Origin: Sphingomonas azotifigens NBRC 15497
Lineage (GTDB): Bacteria; Pseudomonadota; Alphaproteobacteria; Sphingomonadales; Sphingomonadaceae
DNA length: 64,000 bases
Assembly (NCBI RefSeq): GCF_002091475.1
Contig: NZ_BCTR01000027.1
Span: forward strand, 1-64,000
Reading direction: 5' to 3'
The position numbers were made by a program, and so were the translations under genes. Below, one piece after another: positions 16,291-24,418 of the stretch. How positions within the stretch are numbered: position 1 is the first letter of the stretch; every line of letters starts with the position of its first letter. The notes beneath the pieces are model-generated. The model saw only the letters and a program-made list of their open reading frames with translations, was not told the origin of the DNA and searched no databases.

Positions 16291-17616
16291 ATGGCGAATG
16301 TCGAACTCAAGCTGCGCGGCGGCCGCGTGCACCTCCCGAGCGGACCCGCCGAGGTGGATGTTGGCGTATCCGGCGGCAAGATCGTCGCGATCGGCAATGT
16401 CGGCGATGCCGCCGAGACGATCGACTGCACCGGGCTCGACGTGTTGCCCGGCGTGATCGATAGCCAGGTCCATTTCCGCGAGCCGGGGCTCGAATATAAG
16501 GAAGACCTGGAAAGCGGCAGCCGATCGGCGGTGCTGGGCGGGGTGACCGCGGTGTTCGAGATGCCGAACACCAAGCCCAATACCGACAGCGCCGACGCCG
16601 TGGCCGACAAGCTCAAGCGCGCCCATCATCGCATGTGGTGCGACCATGCCTTCTATGTCGGCGCGACCAACCATAATGCCGAGCATCTCGCCGAACTCGA
16701 GCGGCTCCCGGGGACGGCTGGCGTGAAGATCTTCATGGGCGCCTCGACCGGTGACCTGCTGGTGTCCGACGACGCCAATCTCGCGCGGGTGCTCGCCTCC
16801 GGCCATCGGCGGGTGGCGATCCATGCCGAGGACGAGTTCCGGATGCAGGAACGGCTTGGCGAGCGGGTGGCGGGCGTTCCCTCGTCGCACCCGGTGTGGC
16901 GCGACGACGAGAGCGCAATCCTCGCCACGCGCCGTATCCTGCGGCTGGCCCGCGAAGCACGGCGGCGGATCCATGTCCTCCACGTCACGACACCGGCCGA
17001 GCTCGAGTTGCTCGGGCAGCACAAGGATATCGCGACCTGCGAGGTTACCCCGCAGCATCTGACGCTGGCGGGCGAGGAGGCGTATCCCGCGATTGGCACC
17101 TATGCGCAGATGAACCCGCCGATCCGCTCGGGCGCGCATCGCGATGGGCTGTGGCACTGGCTGCGCCAGGGCGTCCCCGACGTGCTCGGCTCGGACCATG
17201 CGCCGCACACCCGCGAGGAAAAGGCCAAGCCCTATCCGGACAGCCCCAGCGGCATGCCCGGCGTGCAGACTCTGCTGCCGCTGATGCTCAACCATGTCGC
17301 AGAGGGCCGGCTGACGCTGCAGCGGCTGATCGACCTGACCAGCGCCGGTCCGCAGCGGATCTTCGGGCTGGTCGGCAAGGGCAGGATCGTGCCGGGCTAT
17401 GATGCCGACTTCACCGTCGTCGACCTCAAGGCGCGCTGGACGGTGGATGCGGCCTGGCTCGCCTCGCGCTGCGGCTGGTCGCCGTTCACCGGTATGGAAC
17501 TCACGGGCCGCCCGGTCGGCACGATCATTCGCGGCAACCGGGTGATGTGGGAAGGTCAGCTGGCCAATGCGGCGATCGGCGAGCCGGTCAAGTTCGAAGC
17601 CGTCGCATTCGGCTGA
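16291..17616 (+). CDS. pyrC: Dihydroorotase
   Basis: A 441-residue class I dihydroorotase (amidohydrolase fold), which closes carbamoyl-aspartate to dihydroorotate in pyrimidine synthesis. Metal-site motifs appear in order: DSQVHFREPG, GVKIFMGASTG with the probable carbamylated Lys, VAIHAEDE, HVLHVTTP and GSDHAPHT. The first motif has Gln where many amidohydrolases have the first His of HxH, a form often seen in alphaproteobacterial dihydroorotases. Allantoinase is a less likely alternative. It is probably transcribed alone, with a hairpin just after the stop. Confidence 0.9.
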   Translation: MANVELKLRGGRVHLPSGPAEVDVGVSGGKIVAIGNVGDAAETIDCTGLDVLPGVIDSQVHFREPGLEYKEDLESGSRSAVLGGVTAVFEMPNTKPNTDSADAVADKLKRAHHRMWCDHAFYVGATNHNAEHLAELERLPGTAGVKIFMGASTGDLLVSDDANLARVLASGHRRVAIHAEDEFRMQERLGERVAGVPSSHPVWRDDESAILATRRILRLAREARRRIHVLHVTTPAELELLGQHKDIATCEVTPQHLTLAGEEAYPAIGTYAQMNPPIRSGAHRDGLWHWLRQGVPDVLGSDHAPHTREEKAKPYPDSPSGMPGVQTLLPLMLNHVAEGRLTLQRLIDLTSAGPQRIFGLVGKGRIVPGYDADFTVVDLKARWTVDAAWLASRCGWSPFTGMELTGRPVGTIIRGNRVMWEGQLANAAIGEPVKFEAVAFG

Positions 17617-17619
17617 AGG

Positions 17620-17651
17620 CGGGGCGGGGCTGCGCGTGCGGCCCCGCCCCG
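17620..17651. terminator. Hairpin between convergent pyrC and eipA
   Basis: An 11-bp GC stem, cggggcggggc / gccccgccccg, around a 10-base loop. No T-run follows on either strand, so factor-independent termination is uncertain, but placement between two converging stops fits a shared terminator. Confidence 0.55.
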
Positions 17652-17658
17652 TGCCCGA

Positions 17659-18435
17659 TCAGAAGGGCAGCCAGCGCTGCTTTTCGCTGAACTTCATGTA
17701 TCCCGCGTTGACGCCCAGCCGCCAGCCGACGCCCAGCCGCACCGGGATCAGCACGATGTCCCCGCGGCGCAGATACGAGGCCGAGAAGCCGCCGACCAGA
17801 TAGGCATGGCCCTCGCCCTGCGGGAAGCGCTTGTAGAGATCCTGGGTGTCGTAGAGGTTGTAGACCAGCACGAACACCTTGTTCGCGTCCCCGCCAAGAT
17901 CGAAGCCGATCGAAGGGCCGGTCCAATAGACGGGGCGCTGCCCCTCCACCTTGTGGAACATCTCGCCCTTGCCGTAGCGCAGGCCCACGCCGATCGCGCC
18001 CGAGGCCTCGCTGCCGGCGATATAGGCGTTCGGCTTGCCCTGATCCTTCAGAATGTCCTCGAGCAGCTTGGCAAGGCCCGAGGCGCCCTTGCCGAACGTG
18101 CCCTCGGCCGCGGCGAGCAGATCGTCCTTCTCGAACGTGTCGGTCGCCGCCTGGCGTGCGGTGGTCGCCGTCGGATCGGCGGCAGTGGGGGAGGCGGGCG
18201 CAGGCTGTGCCGGGGGCGGCGGGTTGTCCACCGGCGGCGGCGCCGTGTCGGCCGGCGGATAGGATTCCTGCATCTGGGTAGGCGGCGGCGGCGCGCTCTG
18301 CTGCGGTGCCGGCGACTTCAGGTCCGAATCGATCGCGGTATTGGGGTCGATCGTCGTCATCTGCGCGGCGGCAGGCGTGCCGCCCAGCCCGATGGCGGCG
18401 ACTGCCAGAAGCGTGAACCAACCCGATCGCATCAT
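17659..18435 (-). CDS. eipA: EipA/DUF1134 family envelope protein
   Basis: A 258-residue exported protein. A signal peptide ends at TPAAAQ, followed by a long Pro/Gln/Ala-rich low-complexity region (about 35-90) and a DUF1134 domain. That domain holds DILKDQGKPNAYIAGSEASG, VGLRYGKGEMFHK, PVYWTGPSIGFDLGGDA NKVF and the C-terminal GVGWRLGVNAGYMKFSEKQRWLPF region. In Brucella the DUF1134 protein EipA is a periplasmic factor for envelope integrity. Two adjacent ATG codons exist; a longer TTG start is less likely. Confidence 0.88.
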   Translation of the reverse strand: MMRSGWFTLLAVAAIGLGGTPAAAQMTTIDPNTAIDSDLKSPAPQQSAPPPPTQMQESYPPADTAPPPVDNPPPPAQPAPASPTAADPTATTARQAATDTFEKDDLLAAAEGTFGKGASGLAKLLEDILKDQGKPNAYIAGSEASGAIGVGLRYGKGEMFHKVEGQRPVYWTGPSIGFDLGGDANKVFVLVYNLYDTQDLYKRFPQGEGHAYLVGGFSASYLRRGDIVLIPVRLGVGWRLGVNAGYMKFSEKQRWLPF

Positions 18436-18596
18436 CAAAATTTCCCGAACCCAGCTGTTTTTCGCCCGCTATCCTAGGGGGGTGGGGCTGTCGCGGCAAT
18501 GAATGGGCGCTCGATCGACTCGATTTCGCGTTGATGTGGTTATCCCCGTTGATTGCGGGCGAAGGGCTCGTTATAGGGCTCGACCTCAGCGCATCC

Positions 18597-18689
18597 GGAG
18601 ACGTGGGTGAGTGGCTGAAACCAGCGGTTTGCTAAACCGCCGTACGGGGATTACTCGTACCGAGGGTTCGAATCCCTCCGTCTCCGCCA
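18597..18689 (+). tRNA. tRNA-Ser (anticodon GCU)
   Basis: A 93-base class II tRNA with CCA encoded. The acceptor stem is ggagacg / cgtctcc with discriminator G, the anticodon stem gcggt / accgc surrounds ttGCTaa (anticodon 18631-18633), a long variable arm (cgtacggggattactcgtac) follows, and the T arm is gggttcgaatccc. It reads serine codons AGC/AGU. It marks the border between housekeeping genes and the catabolic supercluster. Confidence 0.96.
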
Positions 18690-19052
18690 ACACATTATGC
18701 GCGCATGGTCGTAGCCGACCACCCTTCCTCTCGAAAAGGCGACTATCCTTGCCGCGCAATGCGGGGGACGGCGTTCGCGTTTGTTCTCATCCGTTCACCG
18801 TCTGGCATGGCATGTTGCCCGGGATGCCCCCGTATCGGAGATTTGCCCCGTCCTGACGAACGCCAAGATCGAGGCCGCGGGCACGCTGGCGCTTGACGAC
18901 AAGCATAGCCCGCTCACGAACTGTTGCATTCGGATCGTATAAACACCGTATAACTGCAGCGGTGTTTACGTAGATGTACCTATGCTCCGGTCAACCGATT
19001 CGGGAAGAAGCAGCCTTATTCCCCTGCAGCTAAATCTTAGGGAGGAATAAGC
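18690..19052. other. Intergenic region upstream of the first TonB receptor
   Basis: About 360 bases without a convincing gene; short frames lack ribosome sites and recognisable sequence. The left part carries an A/G-rich stretch after the tRNA. The right part holds an ACTGTTGCAT-like element (18919-18930), an inverted repeat (listed separately) and a strong ribosome site ggaggaat just before the receptor ATG. The receptor promoter must be here. Confidence 0.6.
18940..18968. promoter_or_regulatory. Inverted repeat, probable operator for the TonB receptor gene
   Basis: Perfect 9-base arms, taaacaccg and cggtgttta, are separated by 11 bases (tataactgcag). It ends 84 bases before the receptor start codon in AT-richer DNA, a usual place for a regulator site. 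The cognate regulator is not identifiable. Confidence 0.55.
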
Positions 19053-21560
19053 ATGCAGATGGAAGGTCGGGGATTGCTTCGTACCGGTGTGTCTCTGGTG
19101 GCCTTGCTGTATGCATGGAGCGCGCCTTTGGCCCATGCGCAGGAAGCGCCTGCGCCCGTAACGGCCTGGGAGGCCAGCCGTACGGTCGACGACAATGCGG
19201 CCATCTCGACCGGCGTCGCAAAGGCACGCGATCCGCTGAACAGCGCCACCTCGACCAGCGCGTTCAAGGAGCGCGACGTTTCGATGCTCGCGCCGATGTC
19301 GCTCGCCGACCTGCTGCGCAACGTGCCGGGCATCCGCGCCGAAGCCGGCACCGGCATCGCCAACAACAGCTACACGGTCCGCGGCCTGCCGCTCGTCAAC
19401 GCCGGCGCGAAATATCTCCAGCTTCAGGAAGACGGTCTTCCGGTGCTCGAGTTCGGCGACTTCTTCGTCGCGCCGTCGGATATCTTCCTGCGCGCGGACC
19501 TCAATGTCGCGCAGATCGAATCGATCCGTGGCGGTTCCTCGTCCACCTTCGCGTCCAATGCGCCCGGCGGCGTCGTCAACCTCGTCTCGAAGACGGGCGA
19601 AGTCGAGGGCGGATCGGTGCAGGCCTCTGCCGGCGTCGACTACAAGACGCAGCGCCTGGATGCGGACTATGGCGGCCAGCTGGGCGGCGGCTGGCGCTTC
19701 CATATCGGCGGCTTCTATCGCCAGGGCGAAGGGCCGCGCCACACCGGCTATGACGCTTCGCAGGGCGGGCAGGTCAAGCTCAACGTCACCCGCCAGTTCG
19801 CCAACGGCTATATTCGCTTCAACGCGAAGCTGCTCGATGATCGGTTCCCTTATTACTACACCTATCCGGTGGCGGTGAGCGGCACGAACGACCATCCCAG
19901 CTTCCACAGCGTCGCCAATTTCGACATCAATCGCGACAGTGCGCAGTCGCGCTACATCAGCACGCGCATCGCACCGGGCTATAACGGCGCGATCGCCAGC
20001 ACCAACATGCAGGACGACATGCGCGCCAAATCGAAGGCGATCGGCTTCGAGGCGCAGTTCACCCTGGGCGGCTGGACGCTCGCCGAGCGTTTTCGCTATG
20101 CCGACAATAGCGGCGTGCTGAACCAGGTCGTGCCGCTTTCGGTCGCCCCGGCCGCCGATCTCGCCGCCCTGTTCACCGGCCAGCCCGGCAATGTGCTGAC
20201 CTATGCCACCGGCCCCGCCAAGGGGAGCACCCTCAACCCGGCGACGGTCAACGGCAATGGCCTGCTGATGGCCACCGGCTTCTACCGCGCCGGCATCAAC
20301 AGCATGCGCGACGTGACCAACGACTTCCGCGCCAGCCGCGCCTGGAACCTGCAAGGCAGCACGCTCACCACCACCTTCGGCGTGTACAAGGCGCTGCAGG
20401 ACCTGAACACCGCCGAGGGCATGACGTCGGTATTCCAGGATGTGGTGGGTGGCGGCAAATCCGCGCTGGTCGACGTGCGGCGTGCCGACGGCACGCTGAT
20501 CACCCAGAACGGCGTGGTCGATTACGGCTTTCTCGGCCAGCCGGGCGTGGCGCGCAATGCCGACGTCCGCTACGACATCACCGCCCCCTATGCGTCGTTC
20601 AATCTCCAGAAGGGCCGCTTCGCGCTGGGCGGCTCGCTGCGCTACGACATGGGGCAGGTGCGCGGCAGCGCCTTTGCCGATCAGACCACGCACCCGCAGG
20701 ACATGAATGGCGACGGGCGGATCGACCTGAACGGCCCGGAAGCGACGGTGCCGGTGATCGATCCGGCAACGCGCTGGCCGGTGCACTACAATTATCACTA
20801 TGTGTCCTATTCGGCCGGCCTCAACTACCGCGTCGCGGACGCGCTGTCGGTCTTCGCCCGCTATAGCCGGGGCGCGCGGGCGGGGGCGGACAGCGTGCTG
20901 TTCTCGCCGGCGCTCAACCAGGCGACGGGCGGGCTGGCGGACAGCAAAGCGGCCTATGATCCGGTGCGCCAGGTGGAAGGCGGGTTCAAATATCGCAGCG
21001 GCGGGGTGATCGTGAACCTCACCGCCTTCCACGCTCTGACCCGCGAGACCAACTCGCAGATCTACAACGACGCCAACGGCAACCAGGTGTTCGGCGTGGT
21101 GCAGCGTTCCTACCGCACCTATGGCGCGGAGCTCGAATCGCGGGTGCGCAAGGGGCCGTTCAGCGTGACCGGCAACCTGACGCTCTCCGGCGGCAAGATC
21201 ACCGCGGCGAACGATCCGGCGGTGGTCGGCAAGAAGCCGCGCCACCAGGCAGCGGCGATCTACAGCCTGACGCCGCAGTTCGAAAACGATCTGGTGACGG
21301 TGGGCGTCAACGTCGTCGGCCAGACCTCCAGCTACTCGCAGGACGTCAACCAGCTGAAGATGCCGGGCTTCACCACCGTGGGTGCGTTCGTGCAGGTCCG
21401 CCCGATCGAGCGGCTGTCGCTGGCGCTCAATGCCAGCAACCTGTTCAATACCACCGCCTTTGTCGACATCGGCGATGCGACGATCCCAAGCTATGGCGTG
21501 GTGCTGGCGCGCACCCTGCCGGGGCGGATGGTCACCGCGTCGGCGCGGGTGTTCTTCTGA
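19053..21560 (+). CDS. TonB-dependent outer membrane receptor 1
   Basis: An 835-residue receptor. It has a signal peptide ending AHAQ, a plug domain starting around residue 70 (the SLADLLRNVPGIRAEAG region, YTVRGLPLVNAG, and ESIRGGSSSTFASNAPGGVV with NLVSKTG), a large 22-strand barrel, and a C-terminal aromatic residue in MVTASARVFF. No clear TonB box of the ETVVV type is seen near the N-terminus. Such receptors import siderophores, cobalamin or, in sphingomonads, organic substrates. The position at the edge of a catabolic cluster suggests substrate uptake, but no ligand can be named. A terminator hairpin follows. Confidence 0.9.
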   Translation: MQMEGRGLLRTGVSLVALLYAWSAPLAHAQEAPAPVTAWEASRTVDDNAAISTGVAKARDPLNSATSTSAFKERDVSMLAPMSLADLLRNVPGIRAEAGTGIANNSYTVRGLPLVNAGAKYLQLQEDGLPVLEFGDFFVAPSDIFLRADLNVAQIESIRGGSSSTFASNAPGGVVNLVSKTGEVEGGSVQASAGVDYKTQRLDADYGGQLGGGWRFHIGGFYRQGEGPRHTGYDASQGGQVKLNVTRQFANGYIRFNAKLLDDRFPYYYTYPVAVSGTNDHPSFHSVANFDINRDSAQSRYISTRIAPGYNGAIASTNMQDDMRAKSKAIGFEAQFTLGGWTLAERFRYADNSGVLNQVVPLSVAPAADLAALFTGQPGNVLTYATGPAKGSTLNPATVNGNGLLMATGFYRAGINSMRDVTNDFRASRAWNLQGSTLTTTFGVYKALQDLNTAEGMTSVFQDVVGGGKSALVDVRRADGTLITQNGVVDYGFLGQPGVARNADVRYDITAPYASFNLQKGRFALGGSLRYDMGQVRGSAFADQTTHPQDMNGDGRIDLNGPEATVPVIDPATRWPVHYNYHYVSYSAGLNYRVADALSVFARYSRGARAGADSVLFSPALNQATGGLADSKAAYDPVRQVEGGFKYRSGGVIVNLTAFHALTRETNSQIYNDANGNQVFGVVQRSYRTYGAELESRVRKGPFSVTGNLTLSGGKITAANDPAVVGKKPRHQAAAIYSLTPQFENDLVTVGVNVVGQTSSYSQDVNQLKMPGFTTVGAFVQVRPIERLSLALNASNLFNTTAFVDIGDATIPSYGVVLARTLPGRMVTASARVFF

Positions 21561-21567
21561 GCATGGC

Positions 21568-21594
21568 GTGCCCCGCAGCCTGGCTGCGGGGCAC
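21568..21594. terminator. Bidirectional terminator between receptor and aldehyde dehydrogenase
   Basis: A perfect 12-bp stem, gtgccccgcagc / gctgcggggcac, with a three-base loop lies between two converging genes. There is no T-run. Confidence 0.7.
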
Positions 21595-21611
21595 CGCTTC
21601 GCCGGTTCGGG

Positions 21612-23048
21612 TCAGGCGTCAATGCCGCCGAACAGCGCGTATTTGATTTCCATATAATCGGCGAGGCCGTGCAGCGAGCCTTCGCGGCCCTGGCCGGACT
21701 GCTTGATCCCGCCGAACGGCGCGACCTCGCTCGACAGGCGGCCTTCGTTCACGGCGACCATGCCATATTCCAGCGCCTCCATCATCCGCCATGCCCGCGC
21801 CTGGCTGGCGGTGAACAGATAGGCGGCGAGGCCGTAGGGCGTCTCGTTGGCGAGGCGGATGGCCTCGGCTTCGTCGGCGAAGCGAAGGATCGGGGCGACC
21901 GGGCCGAAGATCTCGCCCTGCGCCACCGCCATGTCGGGGCGGACGTCGTCGAGGATCGTCGGCGCGACGAAGCTGTCCGACAGCGCATCGGGCAGCGGCG
22001 CGCGGGCCGCGAGCCGGGCACCCTCGGCGAGCGCACCGTCGATCAGCGCCTGCACCCGCCGCGCGGCCGCGGGATCGATCAGCGGACCGATCTGCGTGTC
22101 TGCTGCGCAGCCTGCGCCGACCCGGAACTGCTGCACGCGCGCGGCCAGCTTCGCGACGAATGCATCATGCACGTCCGCATGGACGAGGATGCGATTCGCG
22201 CAGACGCAGGTCTGGCCGGCATTGCGGAACTTGGCCTCGACCAGCGCCTGGACCGCGCGGTCGAGATCGGCATCGTCCATCACGATAAAGGGCGCGTTGC
22301 CTCCCAGTTCCAGGCTCAGCCGCAGCACTTGGTCGGCCGCCTGCGCCATCAGGATCTTGCCGACACGGGTCGAGCCGGTGAAGCTGAGCTTGCGCACCAG
22401 CGGATGGGTGCAGAACAGCCGCCCGATCGCCACCGGATCGTTGCTGGGCGTCACGCGGAACAGGCCTTCCGGCACCCCGGCGTCGCGCGCGAGCTGCTCC
22501 AGCGCGAGTGCGGAGAGCGGCGTCGCTTCGGCGGGCTTGGCGACCATCGAGCAACCGGCGGCGAGCGCAGGCGCGACCTTGCGCGCGATCATGGCGAGCG
22601 GGAAGTTCCACGGCGTGATCGCCACGCAGGTGCCGACCGGCTGGCGGATCGTCAGCACGCGGCGATCGGCGGCGAAGGTCGGGATCACTTCGCCGTACGC
22701 CCGTTTCCCTTCCTCGGCGAACCATTCGATATAGGCGGCGGCATAGGCGACCTCGCCCATCGCCTCGGCCAGCGGCTTGCCGCATTCGGCGGTGATCAGC
22801 GCGGCGAGATCGGCCTGGGCGGCGAGGATGCGGTCGTGCCAGGCGCGCAGCACCTGTGCGCGGTTCTTGGCGGTGCGCCGCGCCCAGGCGGGGCGGACGC
22901 GGTCGGCCTCGACGATCGCCGCCGCCACTTCGGCTTCGGTCCAGGCGCGGACCCCGGCGATCCGCTCCCCGGTGGCGGGATCGTGGACGGCGAGAGCGTC
23001 GGCGGAATCGTCGAGCGTGGCGCGGATCTGCGCGAGCATTGCAAGCAT
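21612..23048 (-). CDS. NAD(P)-dependent succinate-semialdehyde dehydrogenase-like aldehyde dehydrogenase
   Basis: A 478-residue aldehyde dehydrogenase, last gene of a nine-gene minus-strand operon. The catalytic pair is visible: Glu247 in SLELGGNAP and Cys281 in NAGQTCVCANR. Cofactor motifs TPWNFPLAMIARKVAPALAA and FTGSTRVGK are intact. The FAEEGKRAYGEVIP stretch and VCANR after the nucleophile favour the succinate/glutarate-semialdehyde subgroup (GabD-like). It may oxidise a C4-C5 semialdehyde released further up the pathway. The first of two in-frame Met codons is chosen because a GA-rich ribosome site (gaacgagg) precedes it. Confidence 0.88.
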   Translation of the reverse strand: MLAMLAQIRATLDDSADALAVHDPATGERIAGVRAWTEAEVAAAIVEADRVRPAWARRTAKNRAQVLRAWHDRILAAQADLAALITAECGKPLAEAMGEVAYAAAYIEWFAEEGKRAYGEVIPTFAADRRVLTIRQPVGTCVAITPWNFPLAMIARKVAPALAAGCSMVAKPAEATPLSALALEQLARDAGVPEGLFRVTPSNDPVAIGRLFCTHPLVRKLSFTGSTRVGKILMAQAADQVLRLSLELGGNAPFIVMDDADLDRAVQALVEAKFRNAGQTCVCANRILVHADVHDAFVAKLAARVQQFRVGAGCAADTQIGPLIDPAAARRVQALIDGALAEGARLAARAPLPDALSDSFVAPTILDDVRPDMAVAQGEIFGPVAPILRFADEAEAIRLANETPYGLAAYLFTASQARAWRMMEALEYGMVAVNEGRLSSEVAPFGGIKQSGQGREGSLHGLADYMEIKYALFGGIDA

Positions 23049-23081
23049 GGGGAACCTCGTTCGGAAGGAAAGTGCGGCGCC

Positions 23082-23636
23082 TCAGAACATCCGGGGCAGC
23101 ACGTCGTTGTCGCGATCGGAATCGAAATAGCGGTGCTTGATCACCCCGGCGACGTGCAGCACGACGCAGGCGAGCAGGGTATAGGCCAGCACCATGTGCA
23201 GCCAGTCGAACACCGCGAAGGCGGCGTCGTTCTTCGGCAGCAGTTCCGGCACTTCCAGCCCGAAGAACGGCACGCCGTCGCTCTGGGTGAAGCTGCTCGA
23301 CATCGCATAGCCCATCATCGGCACGACCAGCGCGAGCACGTACATCGCGACATGGACGATATGCGCGGCGTGGCGTTCCCACGCTTTCAGCCCGGCGGGC
23401 GGCGCCGGTCGCGGGCTGCGCGCGCGGAGGACGAGTTGGACGAGCACCAGCAGCCAGACCAGGACGCCGAACTGCTTGTGGTTGGGGTACATCCAGGTGA
23501 ACTTGGCGGTGACCGTGTCCGGCAGCCAGGTCATCGTGATCCCGAGCGCAAGCAGGCCGAGGATCAGGACCGCCCGGATCCAGTGCAACGCACGCATCGC
23601 GAACGAATAACGGCGAACCAACGGCGATTCAGGCAT
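23082..23636 (-). CDS. Cytochrome b561-type membrane protein
   Basis: A 184-residue integral membrane protein with four predicted membrane helices and conserved His residues: FAMRALHWIRAVLILGLLAL, HKQFGVLVWLLVLVQLVL, HAAHIVHVAMYVLALVVPMM and a last helix with WLHMVLAYTLLACVVLHVAG. The spacing suits two b-type haems. Members carry electrons from quinol or from a periplasmic oxidoreductase. The partner dehydrogenase is unclear; being inside a catabolic operon, it may re-oxidise one of the cluster enzymes. Confidence 0.85.
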   Translation of the reverse strand: MPESPLVRRYSFAMRALHWIRAVLILGLLALGITMTWLPDTVTAKFTWMYPNHKQFGVLVWLLVLVQLVLRARSPRPAPPAGLKAWERHAAHIVHVAMYVLALVVPMMGYAMSSSFTQSDGVPFFGLEVPELLPKNDAAFAVFDWLHMVLAYTLLACVVLHVAGVIKHRYFDSDRDNDVLPRMF

Positions 23637-23650
23637 GGGGTCGGGGTCCT

Positions 23651-24418
23651 TCAGAGATACACGCCGCGCGAATAGCCGCCGTCGAGGGTGATCGATTCGC
23701 CGGTGATCGACTGCCCGGTCTCGCCCGCCAGCACCAGCACCAGCCGTCCGATCTCCTGCGGATCGATCAGCCGCCGCGTGGGGATGCGGCCCAGGAACTC
23801 GGTTTCGATCGCCGCCGGTTCGGTGCCGCGCTCGTGCGCCATCTCGGCGAACAGCTCGGTCAGGTGCGGGCTGGCGACGATGCCCGGATGCACGGCGTTG
23901 ACCGTGATGCCCTCGGGCGCCAGCTGGTCCGACAGCGTCTTGGTGAAGTGGCTGACCGCGGCGTTGCGCAGCCCGCTCAGCGTGTCCGAGGAGCGCCCGG
24001 TGAGCCCGCCGATATTGACGATCCTGCCGCCCCCCTGGCGGCGCATCACCGCCACCACTGCCTGGAGATAGCGCAGATAGCCGCCGACCTTGACGTCGAG
24101 ATCGGCGATCAGCGCAGCGACGTCCACCGTCTCGATCGCGCCGCCGATCGGCGTGCTGCTGGCGGCGGCGTTGACGAGCAGGTCGATCCGCCCGTGCCGT
24201 GCCACGATCGTCGCGACCAGTGTCGCGATGGTGGCGGGATCGGTCGCATCCGAGGTCAGCGCCTCGGCGCCGATGCGCGCGGCGACGGCTTCGAGCGGGC
24301 CGGCGCGGCGGGCGGTGAGCACCACCTGCCAGCCGGCGCCGATCAGCTGCTCGGCGATGGCCGGCGCGATGCCGCCGCTACCGCCGGTGACGAGTGCGAC
24401 GGGGGCGACGCCGCTCAT
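23651..24418 (-). CDS. SDR-fold protein lacking the catalytic Ser-Tyr-Lys triad (paralogue 1)
   Basis: A 255-residue short-chain dehydrogenase fold. The nucleotide motif TGGSGGIA (11-18), an NAAAS segment and a C-terminal TGESITLDGGYSRGVYL end are normal. At the active site the usual YxxxK is replaced: the SGLRNAAVSHFTKTL stretch puts Ser148 and Asn152 where Tyr and Lys are expected, and NIGGLTGR lacks the usual Ser. The sequence around this site is nearly the same as in the SDR at 31.6 kb. It either uses other chemistry or has a non-redox role. Its ATG overlaps the stop of the ThDP enzyme gene. Confidence 0.85.
   Translation of the reverse strand: MSGVAPVALVTGGSGGIAPAIAEQLIGAGWQVVLTARRAGPLEAVAARIGAEALTSDATDPATIATLVATIVARHGRIDLLVNAAASSTPIGGAIETVDVAALIADLDVKVGGYLRYLQAVVAVMRRQGGGRIVNIGGLTGRSSDTLSGLRNAAVSHFTKTLSDQLAPEGITVNAVHPGIVASPHLTELFAEMAHERGTEPAAIETEFLGRIPTRRLIDPQEIGRLVLVLAGETGQSITGESITLDGGYSRGVYL

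Noticed and set aside
18966..21245. A 759-codon minus-strand frame opposite TonB receptor 1
   Set aside because: It mirrors the receptor gene, whose codon pattern, signal peptide and domains are clear; the antisense product has no recognisable domain.
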